Origin: Gymnothorax reevesii | Lineage: Eukaryota > Chordata > Actinopteri > Anguilliformes > Muraenidae | Direction of reading: 5' to 3' | DNA length: 64,000 nucleotides | Assembly: GCA_029721435.1 (NCBI GenBank) | Contig: CM056582.1 | Location: 36,042,611 to 36,106,610 of the forward strand | In this document: piece after piece, positions 1 to 11,707 of the stretch | How positions within the stretch are numbered: position 1 is the first letter of the stretch | How the letters are laid out: each line of letters opens with the position of its first letter | Notes under the pieces: generated by a model | Database searches by the model: none | What the model was told of the DNA's origin: nothing | Seen by the model: the letters and a program-made list of their open reading frames with translations, nothing else | Position numbers and translations under genes: made by a program

Positions 1-386
1 TTTATGACGCAGTACCGCCTGAGGGATCGAAGGTCACAGGCATTCAATGTTGGTTTTCAGCCTTGTCGCTTACGTGCAGTGATTTCTCCAGATTCTCTGA
101 ACCTTTTGACGATATTACGGACCGCAGATGATGAAATCCCTAAATTTCTTTCAATAGCTCGCTGAGGAATATTGTTTTTAAACTGTTCAACAATCAGCTC
201 ACGCATTTGTTCATTAAGTGGTGACCCTCGCCCCATCCTTGTTTGTGAATGACTGAGCATTTCAAGGAAGCTACTTTTATACTTAATCATGGCACCCACC
301 TGTTCCCAATTAGCCCGTTCACCTGTGGGATGTTCCAAATAAGTGTTTGATGAGCATTCCTCAACTCTCTCAGTCCTTTTTGCCAC
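1..386 (-). pseudogene. Tc1-A transposase, N-terminal part, broken
   Basis: Encodes the paired-like helix-turn-helix DNA-binding region of a Tc1 transposase, with residues such as RAIERNLGISSSAVRNIVKR near codons 75-95. In the intact family the protein binds the terminal repeats and excises and reinserts the element at TA. Reading stops at a TGA after KRQG, where the other copies read CGA, so this is a C-to-T change at a CpG. The same frame continues beyond the stop to position 1. The DDE domain is outside the window. Confidence 0.85.
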
Positions 387-599
387 TTGTGCCAGCTTTT
401 TTGAAACATGTTGCAGGCATCAAATTCCAAATGAGCTAATATTTGCAAAAAATTACAAAGTTTACCTGTTCGAACATTAAGTAACTTGTCTTTGCAGACT
501 ATTCAATTGAATATAGGTTGAAAAGGATTAGCAAAACATTGTATTCTGTTTTTATTTACAATTTACAAGACGTGCCAACTTCACTGGTTTTGAGTTTTG
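1..599 (-). mobile_element. Tc1/mariner element, family Tc1-A, copy 1 (cut by window edge)
   Basis: The 5' part of a Tc1-like DNA transposon; the rest lies left of the window. Its outer end at 599 reads as the terminal repeat CTGGTTTTGAGTTTTG next to TA (600-601), and the same terminal repeat occurs at 18161, 19764 and 46199. Terminal repeats in this family are about 215 bp. Two further copies lie in the window (18161-19764 and 46199-47402). Confidence 0.9.
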
Positions 600-601
600 T
601 A

Positions 602-832
602 CACAAATCAGATTATTAATCAGAAATTGTTCATCCTATCACCACAAAACTCGTAGGTTATGTCCACATAAATACCTGAAACATACCTGAACAGTTTCAT
701 AGCAGTCGACCACAAGGGGAAGCTACAAATGCACAAAATAGCCTTACATAACACAAATCAGACTATACATAATTTGTTGGTCCAATCATTACACTGGCGA
801 AACAGGTCCACATAAATACCTGCAACATACTC
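602..832. repeat. Degenerate tandem duplication, about 152-bp period
   Basis: ACACAAATCAGA and GTCCACATAAATACCTG each occur twice about 150 bp apart (about 601 and 752; 661 and 808). The two copies are diverged. I see no coding sequence. The stretch 833-974 holds nothing I recognise. Confidence 0.55.
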
Positions 833-974
833 TTAATTAAGTTTTTAATTAAGCTGTTCAAGCTTCCGACTACTAATGGTCTTTCTTGGCTTGAACCCCG
901 GAATTTCCCCTTGCTGCTATATTTACTTTTATATTTCAGCTTCTGTTTTTTCACCGGCGCCTCACTCTCTCGCT

Positions 975-1249
975 TTATTTTTCAGCTTTCATTTCGCCAT
1001 CTGAAGATTGATTCACTCTTACCCAAACTCTTGTGATGTCGTGTGACAGCCTTCAGCATGCCTGTGTCTCGTTGTCCAATCACGTTTCCTCATCTGGAAT
1101 CGGCTGTGGTATTTTCATTCATTACTTCCACCTATGCTTAATTCTGGGTCTTGCTAAACTCTGAGTGAATGCGTTTTCTGATAGGATAATTATTAACCCG
1201 TACTAACCAGCATTTATTTGGGGGTGTTTGTATATATTTTGTCACGTAG
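975..1249 (+). repeat. LTR fragment (family LTR-B), cut by a Tc1 insertion
   Basis: Matches 2790-3085 of the solo LTR at 2744-3768 in the same orientation. Shared landmarks are ATTCTGGGTCT, AACTCTGAGTGAATGCG and GTCACGTAGTA. The match ends at the TA where Tc1-B begins, so Tc1-B inserted into this LTR and the downstream half is missing. Confidence 0.75.
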
Positions 1250-1251
1250 TA

Positions 1252-2085
1252 CAACCCCAATTCCGAAAAAGCCGGGACAAAATGTAAATTGTTAATAAAA
1301 TCAAAATTCAATTACTTTCAGATCACATTAGCCAATGTTATTTACAAAAGAACACATTTCAAATGTTGAAACTGAGACATTTTACATTTTTGTCCACAAA
1401 ATGAGCTTTTTTCAAATTTTCTGGCTGCAACAGGTCTAAAAAAAAGTTGGGACACAGGCTACAAAGGGGCTGAAAAAGCAATTCTAAGAGAATCAGCAGA
1501 AAGAACATTTAGCGATTTAACTGGTATCAGGTAAGTAACATGATTGGATATACAAGGGATGCCTTAGAGAGGCTGAGTCTCTCAGAAGTGAAGATGGCCA
1601 GAGGCTCTCTAAGGCTTGCGTAAAAAATAGTGGCATAATTTAAACACAATGTTCCTCAATGTCAAATTGCAAAGGCTTTGAAGGTCTCATCATCAAAAGT
1701 GCATAACATCATCAGAAGATTCAGAGAAACTGGAAAAATCTCTGTGCCTCAGGGACAAGGCCGAAGACCTTTACTGGATGCACGTGATCTTTGGTCACTC
1801 AGACGCCACTGCATCACTCACCGTCATGATTCTGTCACTGAAATTACTAAGTGGGCCCAGGAATACTTCAAGAAATTACTGTCTGTAAACACAGTCTGCC
1901 GTGCCATTCACAGATGCCACCTCAAACTCTATTATACAAAAAGGAAGCCATTGTTGAGCATGATCCAGAAGCGCCACCGTGTTCTGTAGGCCAAGGCTCA
2001 TTTAAAATGGACTGTAGCAAAGTGGCAAAGTGTCCTGTAGTCAGACGAGTCCAAATTGGACATTTTTGTCGGAAGGCGTCGTGTG
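1252..2085 (+). mobile_element. Tc1/mariner fragment, family Tc1-B, with broken transposase
   Basis: The left terminal repeat starts CAACCCCAATTCCG directly after TA (1250-1251). Coding sequence at 1678-1989 gives an N-terminal HTH region of a Tc1 transposase (VHNIIRRFRETGKIS, then WAQEYFKKLLSVNTVCRAIH). A stop at 1987-1989 interrupts it. Similarity continues to the first catalytic region (WSDES-like, about 2035-2055) and then ends near 2085. The catalytic core and right terminal repeat are absent. A related fragment lies at 20576-21040. Confidence 0.85.
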
Positions 2086-2743
2086 CTCCCCTGTCTGAGT
2101 CTGCTGGTGTTTTTAGGCTGGGCTGCGTTTAACGGCCAGGCCCCTATCAATGCAAATGTCACTGAGTGAGTGAGTGACTGTTTGATTAGTTGCCTGAGTG
2201 ATCAAGTTTAACAATTGGCTGGCCAACGGGGAAGAAGTTCATCAATTGGTCAGCCAGCAGGGAAGAACTTAAACAATTGGTTGGCCAACGATTGGCTGGC
2301 TGGCTGGCAGGCCGGGTGTTGACGTCATTGTATTAAATATGTTTAAGTGTACAAGGGTGCCCCCCATCAATTGTGCAAGCGAAATAGATTCAAAGACAGA
2401 AAGGATTAAAATGGTTGTGCATGCAGCCAGGAATTTCTTGGGGTAACTGATGTGAAGGGATTAGAAATTAAGGAGATGCTAGAAAAAGAATTTGGTGGGA
2501 GAGGGAGCCAGATACCAAATTAAGTTTTGATTATTTATCATTAATTGAAAATTGCAGATTGGGATTTTTTTTTTTTTTTTTTTAATTCAAGTCAATACAT
2601 AAACCTTGAGATGTTTGAATACTCCAGTACAGTCGGTGGCGGTATGCACCCTCTAAACTAAATGTGCAATCCGCCAATAAACTAGAAGGGAGGCACCCCC
2701 TTCTTGCAGCACTTCCCAGCGGCAGCTGGCGACTTACATTCTC
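2086..2743. other. Unassigned stretch with a short tandem repeat and poly-T
   Basis: No gene seen. At about 2210-2300 a unit of roughly 52 bp built on CAATTGGCTGGCCAACG and GGAAGAACTT is repeated about twice, followed by GGCTGGCTGGC. A run of about 20 T lies near 2567. Confidence 0.5.
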
Positions 2744-3768
2744 TGTTATGATTCTGCCCTTTCGTGTGTTGTCCCGTGCTTATTTGTGCTTGTGATTTAC
2801 TTTCGTTTCTTTTATTTCCAGCTCTCAGTTCGGCTGTCTGACAGTCACTCCCAATCTGTTTCCAGTGGTGTCGCGTGACTGCCTTCAGCTTGCCTGCGTG
2901 TCGTCATCCAATCACGTTTCTCTTTCAGTTTGGCTTTGGTATTTCATTCATTGCTTCCAGCTGTGTTTAATTCTGGGTCTCGCGAAACTCTGAGTGAATG
3001 CGCTCTCTTATAGGACATTACTAACACGTACTAACCAGCACTTATTTAAGGGCGATTGTAAATAATTTGTCACGTAGTATTAACATTGATTAACTCATTT
3101 AGCGAGTGTGTGCGCGATTCTGGCTCCTCTGAATTCAGTCTGAGCTTTCTGATTAACTGCATTTAAAACCCTGTGCTTTCCTTTCGCTTTTCTTGTGATG
3201 CTTTTTACTTGTCACGTTTAGATTGCCTTAATCTAAACCGTCTAGCTTGATTGCTCGTCTCAGTATCTTGTCTCAAGCCATTATTGTTAACCCGGTCCTC
3301 GTGTGATTGTTTATTAATCCCATGCGTTTCTGTTTCAGTGTGATTGCATTCCGAGTCCCCGCCTCCTCTCGTGATTATATAAGCTCCAGTTTTCCACGCG
3401 ATTGTCAGACGGATCCTCTGTATTGCTACATGGTGAAGTCTCAGCTCCTCGTGCCTTCGGAGTGTCTCCCGTATATGGTTCCCGAGTTTCTGTTTGCTGC
3501 GCTTTAGTCTTGTCTGCCCCGTGTATAAGTCTCCCAGTGTGTCCGTCAATTTAGCTAGGTTCAGTTTTTGTTTTCTTAGAAATACACTTTCCACGAGAGG
3601 ATAAACTGTCTCCCCCTGCCTTTGGCAGAGTACCTTAGTTCGCCCATTTTTCATGGTTTTTTGTGTTTTGTTTCTGGCGTGTCTGCCATTTCTCCCTTAG
3701 TGTTTTGTGTTTCAATAAACACTTCTGCACCTGGTGTTCCTCTGGCCTCTTACATTCTCAATGTAACA
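2744..3768 (+). repeat. Solo LTR, family LTR-B
   Basis: Starts TGTTATGATTCTGCC and ends AATGTAACA, the TG..CA ends of an LTR with a short terminal inverted repeat. A polyadenylation signal AATAAA lies at 3714-3719, about 50 bp from the 3' end, as expected for the R region. No internal retrotransposon sequence adjoins it. The stretch 3769-3943 shows nothing recognisable. Confidence 0.7.
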
Positions 3769-3948
3769 ATTTTTACTGTTTAAAGTTACCAAGACAGAAA
3801 ACTAAACTTGAATTGGGTAAAAACTTTGTACAATCTATGTCTGAAACCTCTCTAAAACAAATCTGGGTTTTTTTTTCTTAACATTTTAAATTATGTACTG
3901 AGGGAACCCCGACACCAACGCAGTGGGAAGAAAAAACGGCGACCAGCA

Positions 3949-5095
3949 TGTGAGGTTTTACAAAATTAACCAAGTGCAAACACCAGTAAAATGCAAAAAG
4001 GAGGCTTTATTTCTGAAGGGGGAAACTCCCCAAAAGAGCGACAGTACAAAGTCTACAATCCAAAATCAGAATCCAGGGGGCAAAATCCAGAACCGTAAAC
4101 AGGGCACCAATCACAAAAATCGTAGTCAGACAAAAATGGGTCAATAAACAAGACTGCGACAAAGTGCAGGGAGAAGGCAAAGCTTGAGGTCTAAGACAGT
4201 CCAGTCAGAAAGATAATCACAATGCTACAAGGCGAGAGAAGCATGGCACAGGTAGCAAGGAAGTCACGATCTGACGAAGTGTAACAAACAGACATCTAAT
4301 ATACATTTCCGGGTGACCACATGAAAAGGGAACACAGGTGCAATCAATGGGAAGATAATCATGGAGACACATTGGGAAAAAACTAATTACATGAAATTGG
4401 CCGTAGCCAAACACAGAGCGGGTTCACAAGACAAACCTCTAGACAGATAAACAGCTCCAGTCAAGGAGTACTAAAGTGCATAGATAATGAGAGAGAGAAC
4501 AGCACAAAGTAATTGTGGAGACCCACAGAAACGCTGCAGAGAATTAGGGAGAGACAAGAGGCAGAGACTAGAATAGGCCGAATGCTGAGAGATCGTTAGT
4601 CAATTAGTAAGTGCAGCTATACAATCCCGAGCGCCCGTTAGTACGTTAGTCAAAATATACAAGGTTAGTGTTGGTTAGTAATTATCAAAAATTACAAACT
4701 GTTAGTGGGTGTTAGTAAAATATTAAAAGTAAGAGGAAGGAAGAACACGAGACAATGAAAGAAGATTGAAACCCAGAAACCAATAAGTCACCCGAAGGAG
4801 TGGCACGCTATACAAGGGACCGTGAGCAAATACACTCAAGACAAGACGGGGGAGACGAAGTGCAATGCATGGAACTGAAACATGATATGGATAACTATGA
4901 ATAAACTAAAACATGGAAAATAATAAAACATGGAATCTAAATTACCAAGACACAATCTAAAGGATGGTCAGACATAAGCAGAAGTCAAGAAACACATAGG
5001 TCAGTCAAACATGGCACTAGGCCAGGCACAGAACTTGAAACATGAGCATGGGCATAAAACATGGGACATGATATGGCAGAGGCAGAATCACAACA
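3949..5095 (-). repeat. Solo LTR of the Gypsy-2 family with 5-bp target duplication
   Basis: On the plus strand it runs TGTGAGG..CACAACA and is flanked by CAGCA at 3944-3948 and 5096-5100. The minus strand is the sense strand, with the polyadenylation signal near the left end. It aligns along its length with 22787-23838 and with the 3' LTR of Gypsy-2 (28437-30803), which identifies the family. Solo LTRs arise by recombination between the two LTRs of one element. Confidence 0.85.
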
Positions 5096-5100
5096 CAGCA

Positions 5101-5914
5101 AGCAGAGAGGGATATGTTTTTCCACTCCAAACAATATTTAAAAGAAAACTAAAGTAACTTATACAAATAAACACTTACGTTACTCCTGGACGCAAGGACA
5201 GTGATAAAAATAACATTACAGCTGACAGGGTTAAGCAACAATTCTCACTGCAATGGCTTCCACCGAGCACCAGTTAGCTTGTCGCTCCGGTAAAGAGCAT
5301 CAGCAGTGGACCATTAACTTTAGCACTGTCATGCACTTGGGATCCTTCCAACCAAGCATTGCATTTCCTGGAAGAAAATTCAGCATGGTGTGATTTGACA
5401 GATCCTTTCAATGAGGTTTGCTTGAAGAAAGGCAAAAAGTTGCACTGAGTTAAGGAAACCGACGGCATTCTTTGATTTATCTGCACGACGCTATCCTTCA
5501 GGAGCCACATCAAAAAAAATATTGAATATCAAAAAATTTAATAAGAGTAATTTAAAACAGATAAGGACATCTTTAAATGACAGTGCCGCCATAATGTTCC
5601 TTCACACAATGATATTCTCACATATAAAGTAATCTATGACTAGTTGGTCCTTTACTGGAGCCCTTGCACTCAAACCAATTGAATCTTTGTATAAAAAAAG
5701 CGATTAATATCCTAGACAAAAAAAAAAAAAAAAAATTCTCATACATTCCTGTAGCATTCTCCCTAAGTACAAGTTGCTAAGTTTTGAAAATTAAGAATTT
5801 TAAATTAGCTTGTCTGATGTTCCTTACATGGGCTTGCACCGGCGACACTTAAAGACGTCATTAAAACAGAGGGCAGTCAGCCACTCCATCACTAGAGCCA
5901 CTAATAGAGATGAC
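5101..5914. other. Unassigned stretch
   Basis: AT-rich DNA with an A-run near 5720. I recognise no coding exon, RNA gene or repeat end here. Confidence 0.5.
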
Positions 5915-6735
5915 TGTCAAGTACCTGTTAGACAAACTGAAAGGAGCGTGCTTAGACTCCAAATGCAGTTCAGTATCGGCAGGGCGTTTATTGGGATTAA
6001 CAAAGCTCATGGTCAAGGCAGAAAAGGGATCAATAGCCAGGCAAACAGAGTAATGCAGGACAGGCAGAATCGAAGTCAGGGGACAAGCAAAATAATCCAG
6101 TAACCAGAGAATCAGTCCACACAAAGACAGTAATAAAGGGGGCTGAGCTAAGGGAATGGAGGGGGAAGGAAAAAGGGAGTTGGATGGGATAAGGGAGAAC
6201 ACAGGAGAAACTAAACAGATAGGTACAAAATGGAAATAAGGGAGAACGAAGTACTAATCAATCAATCTGCAATCACACAACGTAATGCAAACAATCAATC
6301 ACGAGACTTACGGGAGAATCACGAGAAATGAGCTTTCAACAATCACAAACGAGAAATAGCGCAGAAACGAGACTGACCAAGACCAGCTGTGGTAGAAACG
6401 AGTCGACAAGAAGCTGAGGAAAAGTGGGTCCTTTTATTCACAAATAAATTAAGTGGAATCCCAGCTAAACACAGGACAGCTGTAGAGAGAGGTGGAACTT
6501 CGAAAAGCAAGGACGGTGATAGGAGAGAGGGGAAACGGGTGGAGTTCTAACTCTAATGCAACTAAACACCCGTGCCTCACTAAACTATTCTCAGGTGCGG
6601 ATAGTCAATGAGAACAGCGAGAGAGAAGGAAGTGGAAATACCTAACCGAAATTACAGGGAAGAGAGTGTGATGAAAAAGACAAGACGCCACGAGACAGAA
6701 ACGGGAGGCAGACACTGAAGACCAAAGACAGCGCA
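5915..6735 (-). repeat. LTR-like sequence next to Gypsy-1
   Basis: On the minus strand it has pyrimidine-rich LTR-like composition and an AATAAA (plus strand TTTATT at 5988-5993) about 70 bp before a possible CA end near 5915. It lies where the 3' LTR of Gypsy-1 would be. However, I see no polypurine tract at its upstream edge, and the Gypsy-1 coding sequence is cut short, so it may be a separate LTR. Confidence 0.4.
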
Positions 6736-6789
6736 ATCTTTCAGAAACATACATACTCTAAACAAATAAATATGATAAATATATAAATA

Positions 6790-8110
6790 GCAAACATGAG
6801 CGTTCTTCTGGGGCATATCCTTCCCAGTCCACCAAGTACCGTAGGCCTCTCCTCGCCGACGTCCAGCAACTTGTGCACTGTAAAAGTTTCTCCTCCATCG
6901 AAGAGCCTAGGGGGAGGAGGATTAGTGGGGTGTGGACGGAACACAGTACAGGTTTAATACAAGACACATGAAGGACTGAGTGGATACGGCTAATAGAGGC
7001 TTGTAGCTTGAGTTTTACCGAGGCAGGGTTAATGATCTTCTTAATCACAAAAGGTCCAATGAAGTGGGGGGCCAGCTTGTGACTTTCAGTCCTTAGTGCA
7101 ATGTCCTTGGAAGAAAGCCAAACTTTTTGTCCTACTTAATTTTGTGGTGGAATAGAGCGACGACGGTTGGCCTGGCGACTCATCTCGTCAGCAGCTTTCA
7201 GGAGAGCGGAACGGGTTTCCTCCCACGTCCTTCGGCACCTCTGTAGAAATTCCTGGATGTTGGGAACATTAACTTCGACCTCCTGTGAGGGGAACAGAGG
7301 TTGTTGGTAACCGTGACAAGCTTGGAAGGGGGACACACCTGAGGCAGCCGTGGGAAGGCTGTTGATGGAATATTCGATCCAGGGTAGTTGTTCGCTCCAG
7401 TCCCCCTGATCATGGGAAGTGAGGCACTGAAAGACACTCTCCATCTGCTGGTTGACCCTCTCTGTCTGCCCATTGCTCTGTGGGTGACATCCAGAGGTTA
7501 GACTGACTTTTACTTCCAGGGCTTGACAAAAGGCTTTCCGGACTTGTGAGATGAATTGAGGGCCACAGTCGGAGACAATGTCAGAAGGGATGCCGTTTTG
7601 TATTCTGATTACGTGTTGGATGAGTAAGTCCGCTGTTTCTCTGGCAGAGGGACGAGATGTACTGCCTTGGAGAAGCGATCAACAATGGTCAGGATGACGG
7701 TGTTACCTCTGGAGGGCGGAAGACCAGTCACAAAATCCAATGCGATATTAGCCTATGGTCTGGAAGGTACCGGCTGCAGGAGACCAGCTGGTGCAGTGTG
7801 GGTGGCCTTGTTTTGGGCGCAGACTGGACAAGCAGTCGTAAGATTCTTTACATTTCTCCGGACCATTGGCCACCAAAACCTGCGAGTTAGCATGGCCAAG
7901 GTCCGGTTAGCACCAGGATGGCAGGCGAGACGGGAAGAATGGGCCCACTGGAGAACTTTGGCTCGGAGGCAGTCTGGAACAAAGAGGCAGTTCTTAGGAC
8001 AGTTAGTAGGTGGCCCCCCAGAAGGTTGTGACCTTCTGACTCGATCCTCTAATTCCCAAACTAATGATATCACAACAACACGACTGGGTAAGACCGTCTG
8101 AGGCTCCTTG
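6790..8110 (-). pseudogene. Gypsy-1 integrase and C-terminal chromodomain
   Basis: A zinc-binding HHCC region (WAHSSRLACHPG with two His, then CPVCAQNK) lies at about 7790-7970. The DDE core follows in shifting frames: [16 protein letters not shown] and NGQTERVNQ carry the three acidic residues at about 7420-7750. A GPFVI-type C-terminal domain comes next. A chromodomain start, RYLVDWEGYAPEE, at about 6800-6850 would in working elements guide integration to chromatin. The chromodomain is cut off near 6790. Confidence 0.88.
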
Positions 8111-8191
8111 GGAGGGGCATCTGGTGAGAATTTGCGTGACAGGGCATCAGGTTTCTTGTTCTGGGAGCCTGGGCAATAAGCTAAGGTGAAA

Positions 8192-8660
8192 TTAAATCTC
8201 TCGAAGAACAGTGACTAATGAGAGGCAGGAATTGAACTTCTTAGCTGTACGGAGATATTCCAGATTCTTGTGGTCGGTCCAGACCTGGAATGGAACCTTA
8301 GCCCCCTCTAACCAATTATGCCACTCTTCTAATGCCATCTTCACCGCCAGTAACTCCCGATTTCTGATGTCGTAATTACGCTCGGCTGGACTAAGCCTGC
8401 GGGAGGAGAAGGCGCAAGGGCGTACCTTGTTATCCTTGCCATTGCGCTGCGACAGGACTGCCCCCACGCCGGTGTTATAGGCGTCTACCTTGAAGATGAA
8501 CTGCTTTTCAGGATCTGGCTGTTGGAGAACAGGAGCAGTGGTGAATCTCTGCTTCCAGAAAAGCCTTCTCCGCCGAAGGGGTCCACACAAAAGAAACTTT
8601 GGGGGAAGTCAGAGAAGTAGCAACGGTACTGTAATTGCGAATGAATCGACGGTAAAAGTT
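8192..8660 (-). pseudogene. Gypsy-1 RNase H domain
   Basis: Shows [38 protein letters not shown] and [11 protein letters not shown], the conserved blocks of Ty3/gypsy RNase H. These include the DxS/T-type first acidic residue (here D-A), the catalytic Glu in NRELLAV and the Asp in WTDH. The C-terminal end loses frame after [13 protein letters not shown]. Confidence 0.85.
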
Positions 8661-9572
8661 AGCAAACCCTAGGAAACACTAGTTCCTTGCGTGTAGAAGG
8701 GGTAGCCCAATTCTCTACCGCCTTCACCTTCTCTTAGTCCATTTGGATGCCTTCTACAGTGACCACAAATCCGAGGAAAAGGACTGTGTCCAAGTGGAGT
8801 TCTCATTTCTCTGCCTTAGCGTAGAGTTGGTTCTCCAACTCTTGGTGTTCTTCCTTGGAACGAGAAAATATTAATATTTTGTCAAGGTAAACAAAATCAA
8901 TTTTACTAATCATGTCATTCAGGATGTCGTTAACGAGGCCAGACCAAAGGCATGACCAGATACTCGTAGTTCCCCCCAGGGGTGTTGAAAGCTGTCTTCC
9001 ATTCATCCCCTTCCTTAATCCTGACGAGGTGGTAAGCGTTGCGTAGGTCAAGTTTGATGAAGATAGTGGCCCCCTGCAACAGCTCAAAAGCAGAATTCAT
9101 TAGAGGAAGGGGATATCGATTCTTAATAGTAAAGTTATTGAGCCCCCTGTAGTCGATATATGGCCTGAGATATCTGTCCTTCCTGCTAGCGAAGATGAAG
9201 CCAGCGCCAGCAGGAGAGGAAGAGGGATGGATGATTACAGCAGCCAGTGACTCCTTCACATCTTTCTCCATGGCCTTCTGCTCTGGACGAGACAGAGAAT
9301 AGAGACCCCCCGCTGTGCCAGGTTGGAGTTTGATTGGCACAGTTATACGGTCTGTGAGGGGGCATAGACAAGGCACGAGACTTAGAGAAGACCTCAGCTA
9401 GGTCGTGGTACTCACTGGGGATCATTGACAAGTCTGGAGCGAATAAAGGCTCACTGGATCCTCCCTTGGCCTGCTTGACGGGTGCCTTGCGGAGGCAGGA
9501 ACGCAGGCAATGACTACTCATCTCAGCCACCTGCCCAGCCCTCCAGTTGATGGTGGGGTTGCGTTGTTTCAA
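8660..9572 (-). pseudogene. Gypsy-1 reverse transcriptase, broken
   Basis: The linker [13 protein letters not shown] is followed by RT fingers and palm ([16 protein letters not shown], then [14 protein letters not shown] with the first catalytic Asp). A frameshift near 9370 splits the linker from the palm. The catalytic YxDD box reads YLDK at about 8885-8905, so the second Asp is lost. A further frame change precedes the thumb. Confidence 0.88.
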
Positions 9573-9721
9573 CCAAGGGAGGCCCAGGACGATGGGAGCA
9601 GAGGAGGAGGTGATGACATGGAGCTGGATTTGTTACAGATGGTTGCCGGAGACAATGAGTGTGAGTGGGGGCGTAACCTGGGTTGCCCACAAAGGCCAAG
9701 TGCTTAGAATGGCGTAGGTAG

Positions 9722-10262
9722 CTACTGGGGCTGGAGCTGGATCTGGTTGCACAGGTTGGTATCGATCAGGTTGATGTCTGAGCCTGAATCAAACAAGACA
9801 TCAGTAATCAATGATCGCTTGCCAACAAGTAGAGTAACAGTAACCAGCTTATGTGGATTATTGTTCTCTTGAGCCAGTTGTCCAATCCTCCCACTCACCC
9901 TTTCCTTCTTGAGTAGGGGACAGCACTGGATACGATGGCCCCCCTGACCACAGTACAGGCATGCCCCCGTGCGCAGTCTCCTAGCCCACTCTTGTGGCGA
10001 TAACCGGCATCGGTCGACCTGCATGGGTTCCCCCGACTCCCGGGGCTTGACGGTCTCCTGGATAGGAGAGTCGCCCCGAGGAGATTGAAAGTTACCCCGC
10101 TGGCCTGACTGCTGGCCCCTGTAGATCAGATGGGAGTTCGCGGGACGCCAACTCATCTTTTATGTTTTCTGCCAACCCCCGATAGAACACATCAAACTGG
10201 GCGTCTTCACTCCAGTATATAGAGGCGGCCAAGGAACGGAATTGGATGGCGTAACCGGAGAC
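9722..10262 (-). pseudogene. Gypsy-1 gag C-terminus and aspartic protease
   Basis: The gag capsid end is visible around 10160-10260. It is followed by a CCHC zinc knuckle of the form CX2CX4HX4C (CLYCGQGGHRIQCC), which packages RNA in working elements. Downstream, LFDSGSDINLID carries the D-S-G active site of the retropepsin-like protease. Gag is truncated at its 5' end and a frame change separates the capsid end from the zinc-knuckle frame. Confidence 0.85.
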
Positions 10263-10289
10263 ACTGCAGCCGGCTTTTTAAAAACATTT

Positions 10290-10957
10290 TAAAAACAACA
10301 TACAAATCACCAATCTCTAACACAAACTGCATTTGGCCTAAATGTTCTATCGTATAAAGGCAGTACATTATGGAACAGTCTACCTCCCTCAGCTTTTTAA
10401 CATTCAAGGGACATTTAAAGGTGTGGCTTTGAACAAACCAGATCTGTGATCATGGTTAATCAATATGTGATCAGACCATGGGTCAATATGTAACAATGAA
10501 TGATTTTCAAATTATTATTTATCATGGGTTTATGTGCAATTACCATGGGCAGTGTGCAATTTATAGCAAATATACGATTTCTATCAGAGCAATGTGCAAT
10601 CCTCACTGTATTCCAGTTTTATATGGAATTACAATGCAATCTATTCTGGGTTTATGTGCAATTATCATTGTCAATGTGCAATTTATAGTAATTATGAAAT
10701 TAATGTTAATGTGCAATCCTGACTATATTATTTTGTGTTAATGTGCAATTACCATACATGTGCAATTACAATACTATTTGTTTCGGGTTTATGTGCAATT
10801 TCCATAGGCAATGTGCAATCTTAAGCAATTATATTAGAGCAATGTGCAATCCTTACTATATTCTGGGTTTATGTGTAATTCCCAGACATGATTACTATTT
10901 GTTCCGGGTTTATGTGCAATTACCATGGGCAATGTGCAATCTTTAGCAATTATATCA
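10290..10957 (+). mobile_element. 3' end of an L2-like (CR1/Jockey-group) LINE
   Basis: At about 10317-10401 one frame reads AFGLNVLSYKGSTLWNSLPP then a stop. This matches the conserved C-terminus (YxGxxLWNSLP) of CR1/L2-type LINE ORF2. It is followed by a TGTGCAAT-rich 3'UTR. The 5' part is missing where Gypsy-1 begins. The 3'UTR resumes at 16135 after the inserted LTR. Confidence 0.65.
10478..10957 (+). repeat. Tandem repeat in LINE 3'UTR, about 120-137-bp units
   Basis: GGGTTTATGTGCAAT recurs at about 10528, 10650, 10787 and 10908, with half-unit copies of AATGTGCAATCCTTACTATATTCT between them. There are roughly four units. The same motif (AATGTGCAATCCTTAC) reappears at 16136-16151, just past the LTR, which shows that the LTR landed inside this array. 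Confidence 0.8.
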
Positions 10958-11613
10958 TGTGTCATGGTTCTGGTTTTTTGGTCATGTTTATGTTCTGGTT
11001 TTGTGGTCATGAGTATTGTCTTTTATTCATTCTTTTTGGTTTTTGTAACTTTCAGGTTTTAGGTTCTTTCCATGTTTCAGCTCCATTGCACTTGTCTCCC
11101 CTGTCTTGTGATCTAGTTGGTTCAGTCCGTCCTCCCTGTCTGTGTGCTCACTGACTTCAGGTGATTTAAATTAAGTCTGGTGTTTAAAACATTCCTTCGT
11201 ATCTCGTTTTCTCCCTTCACCCTTCTGCTCTGATTACTCACAAGACTAATATTTTTATTTTGTATTATAGTCTACTAACACAACTAACCATGTCATACAT
11301 CTCCGATTAGTAATTGCTAATGAGCATTCTAGTTCAAGTTGTAAAACCGCACCGCTACTAATAGACTAATTACCTCTTCGCAATCGCTCTGTTCTATTCT
11401 CCGCCCTTTGCTTTTCGCCATCCTCTCCCTAAGTTTCAGCGAGAATCTCTTGCACGTGCTTAAAGCGGACATGAAACAGCCCAGTTTTTGCGAGTTTTGT
11501 AAAGACTTAAGTGTGTTGGAACTTATTTGAGAAAAAATTTGACAAAAAAACGATTACACGTTAAAATAAAATAGATTTATGTTTGGTACAGATGTAAACT
11601 TTCGTTCTGGCTC

Positions 11614-11661
11614 GCCGCCATATTGCTGTCGCACCTCTGGTGACGTCACGAGGTTGGTTGG
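11614..11661 (+). promoter_or_regulatory. YY1 + CRE promoter module, left side of Kolobok-like element
   Basis: A YY1-type site (GCCGCCATATT, reverse of AATATGGCGGC) at 11614-11624 is followed by a CRE (TGACGTCA) at 11641-11648 and GGTTGGTTGG at 11652-11661. It lies about 50 bp upstream of the ballast-like start codon (11708). The same sites in mirror order are at 13998-14044. Function as a promoter is inferred. Confidence 0.6.
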
Positions 11662-11707
11662 TTGGAGAATCAAGATAGTCACAGGCGTACGTTTCACCAA
11701 GTTAAAC

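Larger units (their letters stand above)
6758..10262 (-). mobile_element. Gypsy-1: chromodomain Ty3/gypsy retrotransposon, broken
   Basis: Reading the minus strand from 10262 to 6758 gives, in order, the gag 3' part, protease, reverse transcriptase, RNase H, integrase and chromodomain. This is the gene order of chromodomain Ty3/gypsy elements. The 5' LTR, primer-binding site and first half of gag are missing, because the sequence switches to an L2-like LINE near 10262. Several frameshifts, stops and a damaged catalytic motif show it is inactive. Confidence 0.9.

Noticed and set aside
2734..3765. TTACATTCTC before and near the end of LTR-B as a 10-bp target duplication
   Set aside because: The right copy lies inside the LTR before its AATGTAACA end, so it cannot be a duplication of an LTR with TG..CA ends; treated as chance or older structure.
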